A stretch of DNA of 27,208 nucleotides from a bacterium (GCA_024231375.1 JAAEQP010000440.1:1-27208); one strand, 5' to 3'; counted from the first letter of the stretch, positions 11,942 to 18,802 are shown. Notes: generated from the sequence alone by a model not told the origin. A program made the numbers and translations.

Positions 11942-13111
11942 TCATTTGGTGTGCCATTTTCGGCTAGGCTCAATCTTCTGGGTTCTTTCGTTGAGTGTTC
12001 CTAGTGTATGGAAGCTGTAGCGGATGGCCCACTTGCTTTCCTCGACTTGCTTGAGTCCAACGCGCTCCTTGGCAAGCACTTCGGATAGATAGATGTACTC
12101 GCCGCGCCATTTTATCTCTCCATTGTGTCGTACCGAACGCACGGTGAACTCGCTGTCGTATTCGATGGGTCGCAGCTTGACGGGATAGCTGCGAGTGGAG
12201 GGCGTGTAGACATCTTGTGGCACAAGCATGCCAAGTGCTTCATGAGGACGTTCTTGGTTGTATTCGTTGATGAACTGGTCAAAGGCTTCTTGTTGGCGTG
12301 CCAGATTGGCTTTCGGTGGGCTGAGCACGGCTTGTTTGAGGCTTAGATGCATGCGCTCATGGCGCCCGTTCTGAGCGGGTCTTCCTACTTCAATGCGCTC
12401 GGGCTTGATGCCCAACTGGATCCACCATTTTGAAAGATAGCTAAGCCCTCCTACCGCGCGCGAAGCGAATGGGCTGCCGTTATCCGTGCGAATCGCCTCG
12501 GGTAAGCCGTAGCTGCGAAATACCCATTCAAACCAAGGCCATACCGCGGTTTTGCTCGGCTGATACAATCCCTGACAAGCAAAGATGTGGCGGCTGTGAT
12601 TGTCGGTCACGGTTAAGGGGTAGCATCGCTTGCGATCACCGAGAAGAAAGTCCCCTTTGAAATCGGCACTCCAGACTTGGTTGCATGCCTTACAATCTGC
12701 AAACGGTTGAGCATCCGGAGGGACCCTTCGACGCAGACGGCGTGCTTTAACCAGGCCAGCGCGCTTGAGAATCTGGCCTGCTGTACTCTGGCTAGGCCAG
12801 GGCACATCCGGCTCGTTTCGCTTCAAATAGGCCACAAGCTTCTTTGGTCCCATCGCCTGTTTGGCCTTCTTCGTATCGATAATCCGCTCTCTGATCCATT
12901 CAGGCGTCGCGTTAGGTCGGTGATGGGGGGCCGAGGAACGGTCGATGAGGCCCGACTCCCCCTGAGCCAGAAACCGCGCAAGCCATTTGTCGCCCGTAGG
13001 TCGACTGATCCCGTAATGCGCACAAAGAGCCGACTTGCTCGCCTCACCACGCAGTACATCCATGACAAATCCCAATCGAATATCCAAAGCACGTTGTTCC
13101 TTCCAAGGCAT
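11942..13111 (-). CDS. IS481-family DDE transposase
   Basis: Integrase-core transposase of 389 aa. The N-terminal helix-turn-helix region (about 1-60) has CAHYGISRPTGDKWLARFL, then a second HTH-like segment (MGPKKLVAYLKRNEPDVPWP) and the rve integrase core. The DDE residues are visible at WSADFKG (D150), IRTDNGSPF (D210) and NGRHERMH (E252). The C-terminal YNQERPHEALG motif is characteristic of IS481/IS3-type enzymes. The ATG at 13111 is chosen because AGGAGG lies 8 bases upstream; longer in-frame starts would run into the inverted repeat. The frame is intact with no internal stop, so the element may still be active. Confidence 0.92.
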   Translation of the reverse strand: MPWKEQRALDIRLGFVMDVLRGEASKSALCAHYGISRPTGDKWLARFLAQGESGLIDRSSAPHHRPNATPEWIRERIIDTKKAKQAMGPKKLVAYLKRNEPDVPWPSQSTAGQILKRAGLVKARRLRRRVPPDAQPFADCKACNQVWSADFKGDFLLGDRKRCYPLTVTDNHSRHIFACQGLYQPSKTAVWPWFEWVFRSYGLPEAIRTDNGSPFASRAVGGLSYLSKWWIQLGIKPERIEVGRPAQNGRHERMHLSLKQAVLSPPKANLARQQEAFDQFINEYNQERPHEALGMLVPQDVYTPSTRSYPVKLRPIEYDSEFTVRSVRHNGEIKWRGEYIYLSEVLAKERVGLKQVEESKWAIRYSFHTLGTLNERTQKIEPSRKWHTK

Positions 13112-13139
13112 CGGCAATTCCTCCTGCCAATACCATACG

Positions 13140-13191
13140 ATGTAAACAACGTCCCCAGTCCAATTTGTAAATAAGGTTACCGGTTTGGACC
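13140..13191 (-). repeat. IS481 right inverted repeat
   Basis: Inverted partner of 11883-11932, containing AAACAACGTCCCC and ending CCGGTTTGGACC. It overlaps the Shine-Dalgarno-upstream region of the transposase and probably carries its promoter. Confidence 0.75.
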
Positions 13192-13221
13192 TCACCCCAC
13201 CCCTCTCCCGCTGGGAGAGGG
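13191..13221 (-). repeat. CCCTC-GGGAGAGGG palindromic repeat, copy 2
   Basis: CTCACCCCACCCCTCTCCCG followed by CTGGGAGAGGG; inverted relative to the copy at 6917-6950. It touches the right end of the insertion sequence. Confidence 0.65.
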
Positions 13222-13355
13222 CGGAAGACGGTACGAACCGGCCTCATCGCCAATGCAGACCACAACCGACTCGCTGAGTTTGGCTGCTTCGGGATTCTTC
13301 TTGTGGTCGTGAATGCGCCTGGATGGAAACTGGGAATTCCTGAGATGGAGTCCGC
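13222..13355. other. Unassigned spacer between palindromic repeat and MBL gene
   Basis: 134 bases with no recognisable gene. Minus-strand translation in one frame gives a coherent-looking stretch (RIHDHKKNPEAAKLSESVVV) that runs into the palindromic repeat and lacks a start. It could be a gene relic or another intergenic repeat. No T-tailed terminator follows the MBL gene. Confidence 0.35.
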
Positions 13356-14216
13356 TCAACTCACGCTGAACGTGAAGGTGGTGCCGGTGGCGCAGGGCAC
13401 GTAGACGCCCGGGAACCGGGTGGCGATGGTGGTAATCGCCGCTTCGCCCGTGCAATGGCAAGGCCCGATCACGTCGGGTTCGTAGGCCACCAACGCCTCC
13501 AGCGTCTTCTTCACCCGGCCGTCGTCGGCCCCGGCGAGGTGCATGCCGCCCAGAATGGCGTGGATACGGTCCGTTCCGGCGATCTCGATGATGTAGTCCA
13601 GCGTATTGGCCACGCCCGCATGAGCACAACTCAGTAGAACTACAAGCCCCTGGTCCGTCTCAAGCCACATGGACTGGTCGTCGGGAATCGTGTCGGGCGT
13701 GCGGCACGCCGTGTCCAGGTAGAACCCCTCCACCCGTTCCCACGCGTGCCGCCGGGGCACGGGCCCCGTCACTCCGATGTGATCGTTCAATCGACGCGGT
13801 GCGTTCATCTGTTCGATGCGTCCCGGGTTGTCAGCCGCCCATTGGCGACAGTGATCCGGCATGCCGATGGGTTTGTACGGCGCGGACGTTGCGCGGCGGT
13901 ATCGGGGGACAAAGGCGCCCGGATGGACGATTACCTTTGCGCGCGGGGCGCACTTCATCACCTCGACGAGACCGCCCGTATGGTCGTAGTGGCCGTGGCT
14001 TAAGACGACACAGTCAACGAGCGAGAGGTCCGCGTCGAGGGCAATGGCATTATCGAGCAGGGCCGAGGTCTGACCGGTGTCGAGCAGGACACACATGCCC
14101 CCGGCCCGCACAAGAAAGGACAGCCCGTGCTCGCTCCGCAACTCCCCGCGGGGTGAGGCCTGATTTTCAACCAGAACCGTTACCGTGCATGTGTTGTCCG
14201 GGCTCAATGGTCGCAA
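13356..14216 (-). CDS. Metallo-beta-lactamase-fold hydrolase
   Basis: A 286-aa MBL-fold protein with the metal-binding signature LSHGHYDHTGG (H74, H76, D78, H79), further ligand candidates in LLSCAHAGVANT, GGMHLAGA and IGPCHCTGE, and an early LLDTGQT. The overall pattern resembles the DHPPP/RFAP-synthase-like MBL group often found beside NifX-type genes. Start: the TTG at 14216 has GGGGAG 5 bases upstream and overlaps the end of the preceding NifX-like gene by 13 bases; TTG 14207 (in TTGA) is the alternative. Longer frames to 14507 only shadow the neighbour. The coupling places it as the last visible gene of the sigma-54-controlled operon. Its substrate is unknown. Confidence 0.82.
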   Translation of the reverse strand: MRPLSPDNTCTVTVLVENQASPRGELRSEHGLSFLVRAGGMCVLLDTGQTSALLDNAIALDADLSLVDCVVLSHGHYDHTGGLVEVMKCAPRAKVIVHPGAFVPRYRRATSAPYKPIGMPDHCRQWAADNPGRIEQMNAPRRLNDHIGVTGPVPRRHAWERVEGFYLDTACRTPDTIPDDQSMWLETDQGLVVLLSCAHAGVANTLDYIIEIAGTDRIHAILGGMHLAGADDGRVKKTLEALVAYEPDVIGPCHCTGEAAITTIATRFPGVYVPCATGTTFTFSVS

Positions 14217-14542
14217 ACGTTCTCCCCTGCCTCCAACGTGCCGTTCATGTGGGCTTCGGCAAGCATCCGCGGCTCTTCGGAGGGTGCGCCCACGACCACC
14301 TCGATCCCGCTGGCCGCGAACAACTGCTGTGCACGGAAGCCCATCCCTCCCGCGATGATGGCGTTGACCCCTTGCGAGGCGAGCCACCGGGGGAATTCGC
14401 CCGGGGCGTGAGGTGGTGGAACGACGGATTCCATGGCGCGGACGGTCTTCGATTCCGTGTCTATGTCGATGACTGCAAACCGCTCGCAGTGTCCGAAGTG
14501 CATGCAAAGGCGGCCGTCCACCGTAGGGATGGCAATACGCAT
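14204..14542 (-). CDS. NifX/NifB-C-terminal-like cluster-binding protein (second copy)
   Basis: A small 112-aa protein of the dinitrogenase iron-molybdenum cofactor family (MTH1175/ORP/NifX fold). It begins MRIAIPTVDGRLCMHFGHCE, with the characteristic HFGHCE segment, and has the glycine-rich AIIAGGMGFRAQQLF and a final GTLEAGENVCDH. Relatives bind Fe-Mo, Mo-Cu or Fe-S clusters, or occur in anaerobes with no nitrogenase. The ATG at 14542 has AAAGGA about 9 bases upstream; a longer open frame (to 14902) is a shadow of the gene in another phase. It is separated by 106 bases from the DUF5320-like gene and overlaps the MBL gene. Confidence 0.87.
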   Translation of the reverse strand: MRIAIPTVDGRLCMHFGHCERFAVIDIDTESKTVRAMESVVPPPHAPGEFPRWLASQGVNAIIAGGMGFRAQQLFAASGIEVVVGAPSEEPRMLAEAHMNGTLEAGENVCDH

Positions 14543-14648
14543 TCGTTGTTGTCCTTTCACCGGTGTGGGCTTTCGGGGCCCTGTTGCTCCGAACAGGAAG
14601 ACCGACGCCAGTTCCGGCCTCGGCCTTCCCGTACGGAAGTGTCTCGGT

Positions 14649-15011
14649 CTAATCGCTTCCGGATACGCCTGCGCTGAGTTCATCGAGGCGCTGCCGGATT
14701 GCGTCCAACTGTTGTTGAAGGGCGTTGGCCTGGGCTTCCAGGGCCGCCCGCTGTTGTTCGGGAGCCGGCTGGGCAACGAAGGGCGCTTGGCCGAACTGCA
14801 TCCAGCCGGGCACGCCGGTCGCGTAGAAGCGGTTGCGCCAGCCCCGGCCGCCGCCACCCGCGCCTCGTCCGCGACCGCCACGGCCAAATCCCATTCCGCC
14901 ACGGCCTACGGGGTTCATGTATCCCGGCTGCTCGAAGCCGCCGCAGAATCCGGCGCCACGGCCGGTTTGCGGTCCCATTCCCATCGGTCCTGTTCCATCT
15001 CCACCTGGCAT
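14649..15011 (-). CDS. DUF5320-like Gly/Arg-rich protein
   Basis: A 120-aa protein starting MPGGDGTGPMGMGPQTGRGA, the typical opening of DUF5320-type proteins. It continues with a Gly/Arg-rich stretch (GRGGRGRGAGGGGRGWRNRF) and ends in a predicted amphipathic coiled coil (PEQQRAALEAQANALQQQLD and beyond). The ATG at 15011 is supported by AGGAGG 8 bases upstream. Function is unknown; such proteins recur beside NifX-like and P-loop ATPase genes in anaerobes. There is a single cysteine (FCGG), so it probably does not build a metal site on its own. Confidence 0.8.
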   Translation of the reverse strand: MPGGDGTGPMGMGPQTGRGAGFCGGFEQPGYMNPVGRGGMGFGRGGRGRGAGGGGRGWRNRFYATGVPGWMQFGQAPFVAQPAPEQQRAALEAQANALQQQLDAIRQRLDELSAGVSGSD

Positions 15012-15045
15012 ATTCACATCCTCCTTTCGGATAGTCTTCGCTGTG

Positions 15046-15453
15046 TTACTCTTCACGCTGCATGGAAACACCGCATACCGGGCAGACGGTCCGGTTGCAC
15101 GGCTGCCCTGCCACATGGGGCTGCCGGTGTCCACAGTCGGGGCACAGGCAGAACCCTTCGGGTCCCGCCGCGAGAGGTCCGCCCATCTGACCGCGTCCGC
15201 CACCTTGTCCACGTCCGCCACCTTGTCCACGTCCGCCACCTTGTCCACGTCCGCCACCTTGGCCACGTCCGCCACCTTGGCCACGTCCGCCGCCTTGTCC
15301 ACGTCCGCCACCTTGGCCACGTCCGCCGCCTTGTCCACGTCCGCCGCCTTGGCCACGTCCGCCGCCTTGTCCAGGGCCTCCGCCTTGTCCAGGGCCTCCG
15401 CCTTGTCCAGGGCCTCCGCCACCAAGCGGGCCAGTTCCATCTTTTCTAGGCAT
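15046..15453 (-). CDS. Hexapeptide-repeat protein with C-terminal zinc-ribbon-like tail
   Basis: A 135-aa protein in three parts: an N-terminal MPRKDGTGPLG related to the DUF5320 start; 13 tandem hexapeptides (3 GGGPGQ then 10 GGGRGQ, about residues 12-89); and a Cys-rich tail with CLCPDCGH and CNRTVCPVCG, a likely zinc ribbon or other metal site. The ATG at 15453 has AAGGAG 8 bases upstream, and the preceding stop is only 1 base away, so translation is probably coupled. The repeat is perfect at amino-acid level but nearly so at DNA level, suggesting recent expansion. The role is unknown; the charged glycine-rich stretch could be flexible or RNA- or cluster-interacting (inference). Confidence 0.82.
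   Translation of the reverse strand: MPRKDGTGPLGGGGPGQGGGPGQGGGPGQGGGRGQGGGRGQGGGRGQGGGRGQGGGRGQGGGRGQGGGRGQGGGRGQGGGRGQGGGRGQMGGPLAAGPEGFCLCPDCGHRQPHVAGQPCNRTVCPVCGVSMQREE
15187..15420 (-). repeat. Tandem array of 13 x 18-base units
   Basis: Exactly 234 bases of the consensus CGTCCGCCACCTTGTCCA (plus-strand view) with alternations CACC/CGCC and TTGTCC/TTGGCC, and the three rightmost units bearing AGGGCCTC. Each unit encodes one GGGRGQ or GGGPGQ. There are no spacers, so it is not a CRISPR array. It is prone to slippage and assembly collapse. Confidence 0.92.
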
Positions 15454-15454
15454 T

Positions 15455-15850
15455 TCACATTCTCCTTCTGCATTGGCCGCCGCGACCACGTCTGCCGTGA
15501 AACCGTCTGCCCTGTCCACGGCAACCAGGCTGCGTGAGGGCGGGGTCCGGGAGGCGTCCTGCCAGATATGCTGTCAGGACAGCGTCGGCGTCGCCGGCGA
15601 GGAACGGGACGACTTCCATACCGTGTGCGCGGAGCCGGGCCACGAGGCCTCGAGACACCGCGCCGCACAGGAGGGCGTTGACGCCAAGGCGCTGTAGCGC
15701 CGTTTCCTGGGCGAGGGGCGGTTCGCCGGGCAGTTGCGTTTCCGCGCTTGACGCGACCTGTCCGTCGTCAATCTCGTGGACGACGGCGTGTCGTGCCACG
15801 TCGAGCACCGGCGAAATCCTGCCGTTCCATGTGACCAATGCGATTCTCAT
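15455..15850 (-). CDS. NifX/ORP-like cluster-binding protein (first copy)
   Basis: A 131-aa protein of the dinitrogenase Fe-Mo cofactor family, opening with MRIALVTWNGRISPVLDVAR and containing QRLGVNALLCGAVSRGLVAR. It has a basic tail rich in Gly/Arg (GRRFHGRRGRGG). It lacks the HFG motif of the second copy, so the two are not recent duplicates. The ATG at 15850 has AAGGAA about 10 bases upstream. It is the first gene after the -24/-12 promoter, with a predicted leader of about 21 bases. Confidence 0.85.
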   Translation of the reverse strand: MRIALVTWNGRISPVLDVARHAVVHEIDDGQVASSAETQLPGEPPLAQETALQRLGVNALLCGAVSRGLVARLRAHGMEVVPFLAGDADAVLTAYLAGRLPDPALTQPGCRGQGRRFHGRRGRGGQCRRRM

Positions 15851-15881
15851 TGACTTCGTTCCTTCATACTGCGTGGGATAG

Positions 15882-15897
15882 AGCAGGAGGCGTGCCA
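15882..15897 (-). promoter_or_regulatory. Sigma-54 (-24/-12) promoter
   Basis: On the minus strand the sequence reads TGGCACGCCTCCTGCT, matching TGGCACG-N4-TTGCW at every position except one base of the -12 box, with the exact GG-to-GC spacing. The predicted start of transcription is near 15871, and the first ATG follows at 15850. The upstream gene encodes a sigma-54 activator. Confidence 0.85.
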
Positions 15898-15983
15898 AAA
15901 AGATGAGGGCTTGATAGATACTTTGTAACAGAGTTATTGGAAAGGGGTTAAAAGGATTGCGAAAGATTCTGAGCGCACGCCCT

Positions 15984-16005
15984 ATAGTCGCATATGCGCA
16001 ACTAT
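15984..16005. promoter_or_regulatory. Activator site 1 (ATAGT-N12-ACTAT)
   Basis: A 22-base element, ATAGTCGCA-TA-TGCGCAACTAT, sharing outer pentamers and length with site 2. Its centre is about 123 bases upstream of the predicted transcription start, in the usual range for enhancer-binding proteins. Confidence 0.7.
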
Positions 16006-16015
16006 TGTGCGTTTC

Positions 16016-16037
16016 ATAGTCGCAACTCTGCGACTAT
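16016..16037. promoter_or_regulatory. Activator site 2 (perfect palindrome)
   Basis: ATAGTCGCA-ACTC-TGCGACTAT; the perfect arms extend one more base each side (16015-16038). Its centre is 32 bases from that of site 1, about three helical turns, so both lie on one face. It ends 3 bases before the activator gene's stop codon. Confidence 0.78.
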
Positions 16038-16040
16038 GCG

Positions 16041-17435
16041 TCAGAGGGATCCCGTGCGGCCGTCTTGCTCGGGAAGGTCGATGCCCAGCGCTTTCACTTT
16101 GCGGAAGAAGGTGCTCTTGTGCATCCCTAGTTCGCGGGCGGCCGCTTGCCGGTTGAACCCGTTTCGACGAAGGGCGTCGCGGATGGCTTGGGCTTCCACT
16201 GCATGCAGGGCGGTCGACAGTTTCCGGGCGGCCTTCCCCTTCCGCGGCATGCGGGCGCTGAATTGTTCGGGAAGGTGCTCGACATTGATGCTGCCCGAAT
16301 CGCACAACACGAAGGCGTGTTCCACGACGTTCTCAAGTTCGCGCACGTTTCCGGGGTAGTCGTGGGCCATGAGCAAGGTCATGGCCTCGGTGGTGACGCC
16401 CTCGACGGCCTTGCCCTGGATGCGATTGAACCGTTCCACGAAATGGTCGACCAGGAGCGGGATATCTTCCTTGCGCTTGCGGAGAGGCGGCACGTCGACA
16501 CGCACCACGTTGATTCGGTAGTAGAGGTCCTTGCGGAACGATCCGTCTTCGACCAGCGCCGCGATATCGCGATTGGCCGCGGCCACGATGCGCACATCCG
16601 CCTCCACCGATTCGGTGCTGCCCAGGGGTTCGTATTGTTTCTCTTGAAGCACGCGCAGCAACCGTACCTGGAGCGCCGGACTTACGTCGCCTACCTCATC
16701 TAGGAAGAGCGTCCCGCCTCGCGCGGCCTCGAACCGGCCCGGCTTGTCCTGGTCCGCGCCCGTGAAGGCGCCCTTCCGGTAACCGAACAGTTCCGACTCC
16801 AGGAGGGTGTCCGGCAGCGCGCCACAGTTCACCGCGACGAAGGGCCCGTCCTTCCTGCGGCTCAGACTGTGTATCGCGCGCGCCACCAGTTCCTTGCCCG
16901 TGCCCGTCTCGCCCTGGATGAGGATGCTGCTGTCGCTGGCGGCCATCTGCGGGAGCAGGTCGAAGAGGCGGCGCATGGCGGGACTGCGGCTCACCAGATC
17001 GCCGGCCTCGTACTGTCTACTGATCTCCTTGCGGAGTTCCTCCACCAAGCTGAGGTCGCGGAAGGTTTCAACGCCGCCCACGATCCTCCCCTCCGCGTCG
17101 CGCAGCAAGGCCGTCGATACGCTGATGGGGATGCGGTTGCCGTCGGCGTCCACAATGAAGCCGGACCTGTTCACGACGGGATCGCCTGTGTCCACGGTAT
17201 GGCGTAAGGCGCATTCCGATTCGCACATGTTCGCACGGAACACGTCGCAGCACGGCTGGCCCACCGCTTCCTCACGCGGCACGCCCGTGATTTCCTCCGC
17301 CGCGCGGTTGAACGACGTGACACGCCAGTCCGCGTCTACCGTGAACACACCGTCCGAGATACTCTCCAGGATGATGGAGGTGGTGTCGTCAGCGGGCGAA
17401 CCCGCGCTCTTGCGGTCTGGTTTGCGTTTTGCCAT
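16041..17435 (-). CDS. Sigma-54-dependent transcriptional activator, PAS-AAA+-Fis
   Basis: A 464-aa enhancer-binding protein. The PAS sensor (about 18-130) carries four cysteines, C62, C63, C71 and C75 (GQPCCDVFRANMCESEC). The AAA+ domain (about 145-385) has Walker A GETGTGKE (175-182), the sigma-54-contacting GAFTGA loop (222-227), Walker B GTLFLDE (about 241-247) and RKDLYYRINV. The C-terminal Fis-type HTH (about 412-450) includes NRQAAARELGMHKSTFFRKV. There is no receiver domain, so the signal is sensed directly, plausibly redox or metal through the cysteines (inference). The start at 17435 is chosen as the first ATG before the PAS; no clear Shine-Dalgarno site is visible. The downstream promoter and operators on the same strand indicate that it controls the adjacent operon. 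Confidence 0.93.
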   Translation of the reverse strand: MAKRKPDRKSAGSPADDTTSIILESISDGVFTVDADWRVTSFNRAAEEITGVPREEAVGQPCCDVFRANMCESECALRHTVDTGDPVVNRSGFIVDADGNRIPISVSTALLRDAEGRIVGGVETFRDLSLVEELRKEISRQYEAGDLVSRSPAMRRLFDLLPQMAASDSSILIQGETGTGKELVARAIHSLSRRKDGPFVAVNCGALPDTLLESELFGYRKGAFTGADQDKPGRFEAARGGTLFLDEVGDVSPALQVRLLRVLQEKQYEPLGSTESVEADVRIVAAANRDIAALVEDGSFRKDLYYRINVVRVDVPPLRKRKEDIPLLVDHFVERFNRIQGKAVEGVTTEAMTLLMAHDYPGNVRELENVVEHAFVLCDSGSINVEHLPEQFSARMPRKGKAARKLSTALHAVEAQAIRDALRRNGFNRQAAARELGMHKSTFFRKVKALGIDLPEQDGRTGSL

Positions 17436-17502
17436 GACGTGGGCAGTCTATCAGCGGACGCAAGGTGCGGGCAATGTGGAGGGCGGCGAGCGGAGCGGAC
17501 GC

Positions 17503-17598
17503 CCACCCTGTCATCCTGAGCAACGCGAAGGATCTCGTTCACCCAGTGACTATCCTGGAGTGTGAGATGCTTCGCTGGCGCTCAGCATGACAGGGTGG
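17503..17598 (-). repeat. GTCATGCTGAGC-type palindromic repeat, copy 3
   Basis: Begins CCACCCTGTCATCCTGAGC and ends with its inverted counterpart GCTCAGCATGACAGGGTGG. Read on the minus strand, both arms match the copies at 4655 and 5049 in order (GCATCTC arm first, GGATC arm second), with a diverged centre. It lies between the activator and the H-Xn-DG protein gene. Confidence 0.8.
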
Positions 17599-17635
17599 AC
17601 GTCACTCGATGGCGAGAGCGGCGTGGTTCGTCCAT

Positions 17636-18802
17636 CTAAGCTTGGTTGCCATTCGACCCCCCCATTACTCTCGCGCTCAGAATGATGACGAGCCCCAAGA
17701 CAAGGCCAATGACGAAGAAAGGCAAGAACGCGCGGGACATGCGGGGAGCCCACATCAAGAGGGAGAACTTCGCTCCATCCTCCTCGACGGTGGGAACCGG
17801 CGGACCCAACGCATCGAGTTCGGCAAGGATGGTCATGGTGGTCTCGGTCATGGGCCATTCCCCCGGATACGGCCGAAATTCAGTGTGGCCATCGAGGAAC
17901 AATACGTTCCCACCGGGAGATTCGTGGTTCCCCAGACGCTCGATGAGGGTCACCGTCTTCGAAGCGCGGAGAGCCTCGGGCCCAGCCAGTCCTTCGTCGC
18001 CTTGCCCTGGAGGCAAGTCCTGCGACGGGAAGCGGAGTCTCAGTAGCGCGTCGCCGCCTTGGCTTCCGCGGCCCGTGGGGACGGGGAGATCGTCGCCGAA
18101 GGACATGCCCTCGGAAACGCGCCGCCGATAGGCTTCGGCAAAGGCGCGCATCTCGTCGTCGTTGGCCACGTCGTACCCCAGGTAGAAGTAGCTCTGGTCG
18201 TCGATCCACACCGCCGACGGTTCATCTCTGTTCGCTTCCCACCAGAGGAAGTTGTCCTCGTTGTGATCGACACACAGAAGAATCTCCGGATCTGTCACGT
18301 AATCCGGATACATAACATCGGGTCGCATCATGAGCCGTCCGGACTCGGAGCAGAGGCTTGGGAGAGGCCCCCCCTGCGAGTCGTAGACGTACATCTGGAA
18401 AACGATGCCCATCTGCCTCAGGTTGTTCTCGCATGAAGCCCATTGCATGTAGGTGCCCCCCCCTGCCATCAAGGGAAGCATGACAGCGAAGACTAGGATC
18501 GCACCGACGGCAAAGTAGAGGGAAGCTCGGCGGAGATACCTGCCGCGTGGACTTCCGAGAGTGAAGGAGACCAGGAAACATACGAAACAAAGGATGGGAG
18601 GGCCAAGAAGTGCCCACGCCTTCAAGGATCCCACTCTCTCAATGCAACGTAGGTACCCGACAACGCCAAGCTCGCATATGAGCCACTTGGGAAGCTGGGA
18701 TATGACAAACAGGATCCCCTCCCACCATATGAGCAGCGCGACGACCCCCGCCAGAATCCATCTGGATGGCAAGGGTTTCTCGGGTTCACAGCGTCTTATC
18801 AT
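17636..18802 (-). CDS. Multi-pass membrane protein with H-Xn-DG motif (DUF1559-like core)
   Basis: A 388-aa protein with hydrophobic segments near residues 15-35, 62-82, 91-113 and 358-378. Between the third and fourth is an extracytoplasmic-looking region that opens SCENNLRQMGIVFQMYVYDS and ends GNHESPGGNVLFLDGHTEF, the hallmarks of DUF1559/prepilin-like proteins abundant in Planctomycetota and related phyla. It has three extra N-terminal helices instead of the usual single pseudopilin helix, and a C-terminal anchor. The ATG at 18802 (MIRRCEPEKPL) is the first start before the first helix; there is no obvious ribosome site. Function is unknown. The preceding 145 bases (18803-18947) show nothing recognisable. 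Confidence 0.72.
   Translation of the reverse strand: MIRRCEPEKPLPSRWILAGVVALLIWWEGILFVISQLPKWLICELGVVGYLRCIERVGSLKAWALLGPPILCFVCFLVSFTLGSPRGRYLRRASLYFAVGAILVFAVMLPLMAGGGTYMQWASCENNLRQMGIVFQMYVYDSQGGPLPSLCSESGRLMMRPDVMYPDYVTDPEILLCVDHNEDNFLWWEANRDEPSAVWIDDQSYFYLGYDVANDDEMRAFAEAYRRRVSEGMSFGDDLPVPTGRGSQGGDALLRLRFPSQDLPPGQGDEGLAGPEALRASKTVTLIERLGNHESPGGNVLFLDGHTEFRPYPGEWPMTETTMTILAELDALGPPVPTVEEDGAKFSLLMWAPRMSRAFLPFFVIGLVLGLVIILSARVMGGSNGNQA

Larger units (their letters stand above)
11883..13191 (-). mobile_element. IS481-family insertion sequence (about 1.3 kb)
   Basis: A single transposase gene bounded by imperfect inverted repeats of about 50 bases (11883-11932 and 13140-13191). Both begin GGT(G/C)CAAACCGG and share GGGGACGTTGTTT further in. 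No convincing target-site duplication was found next to these ends, so the exact termini are uncertain by a few bases. It lies between the beta-galactosidase and the metallo-hydrolase genes and abuts a palindromic intergenic repeat on its right. Confidence 0.85.

Noticed and set aside
14217..14507. N-terminal extension of the MBL hydrolase
   Set aside because: The added residues are an out-of-phase reading of the NifX-like gene and do not resemble an MBL N-terminus.
15187..15420. Possible CRISPR array
   Set aside because: Units are contiguous 18-base repeats with no spacers and lie inside a coding frame.
14649..15668. Minus-strand frame giving EALDKA/ADVAKA repeats, and the plus-strand frame giving LSTSATL repeats
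   Set aside because: Both are other-frame readings of the 18-base tandem array. The GGGRGQ frame has the ribosome site, the DUF5320-like start and the Cys-rich end.
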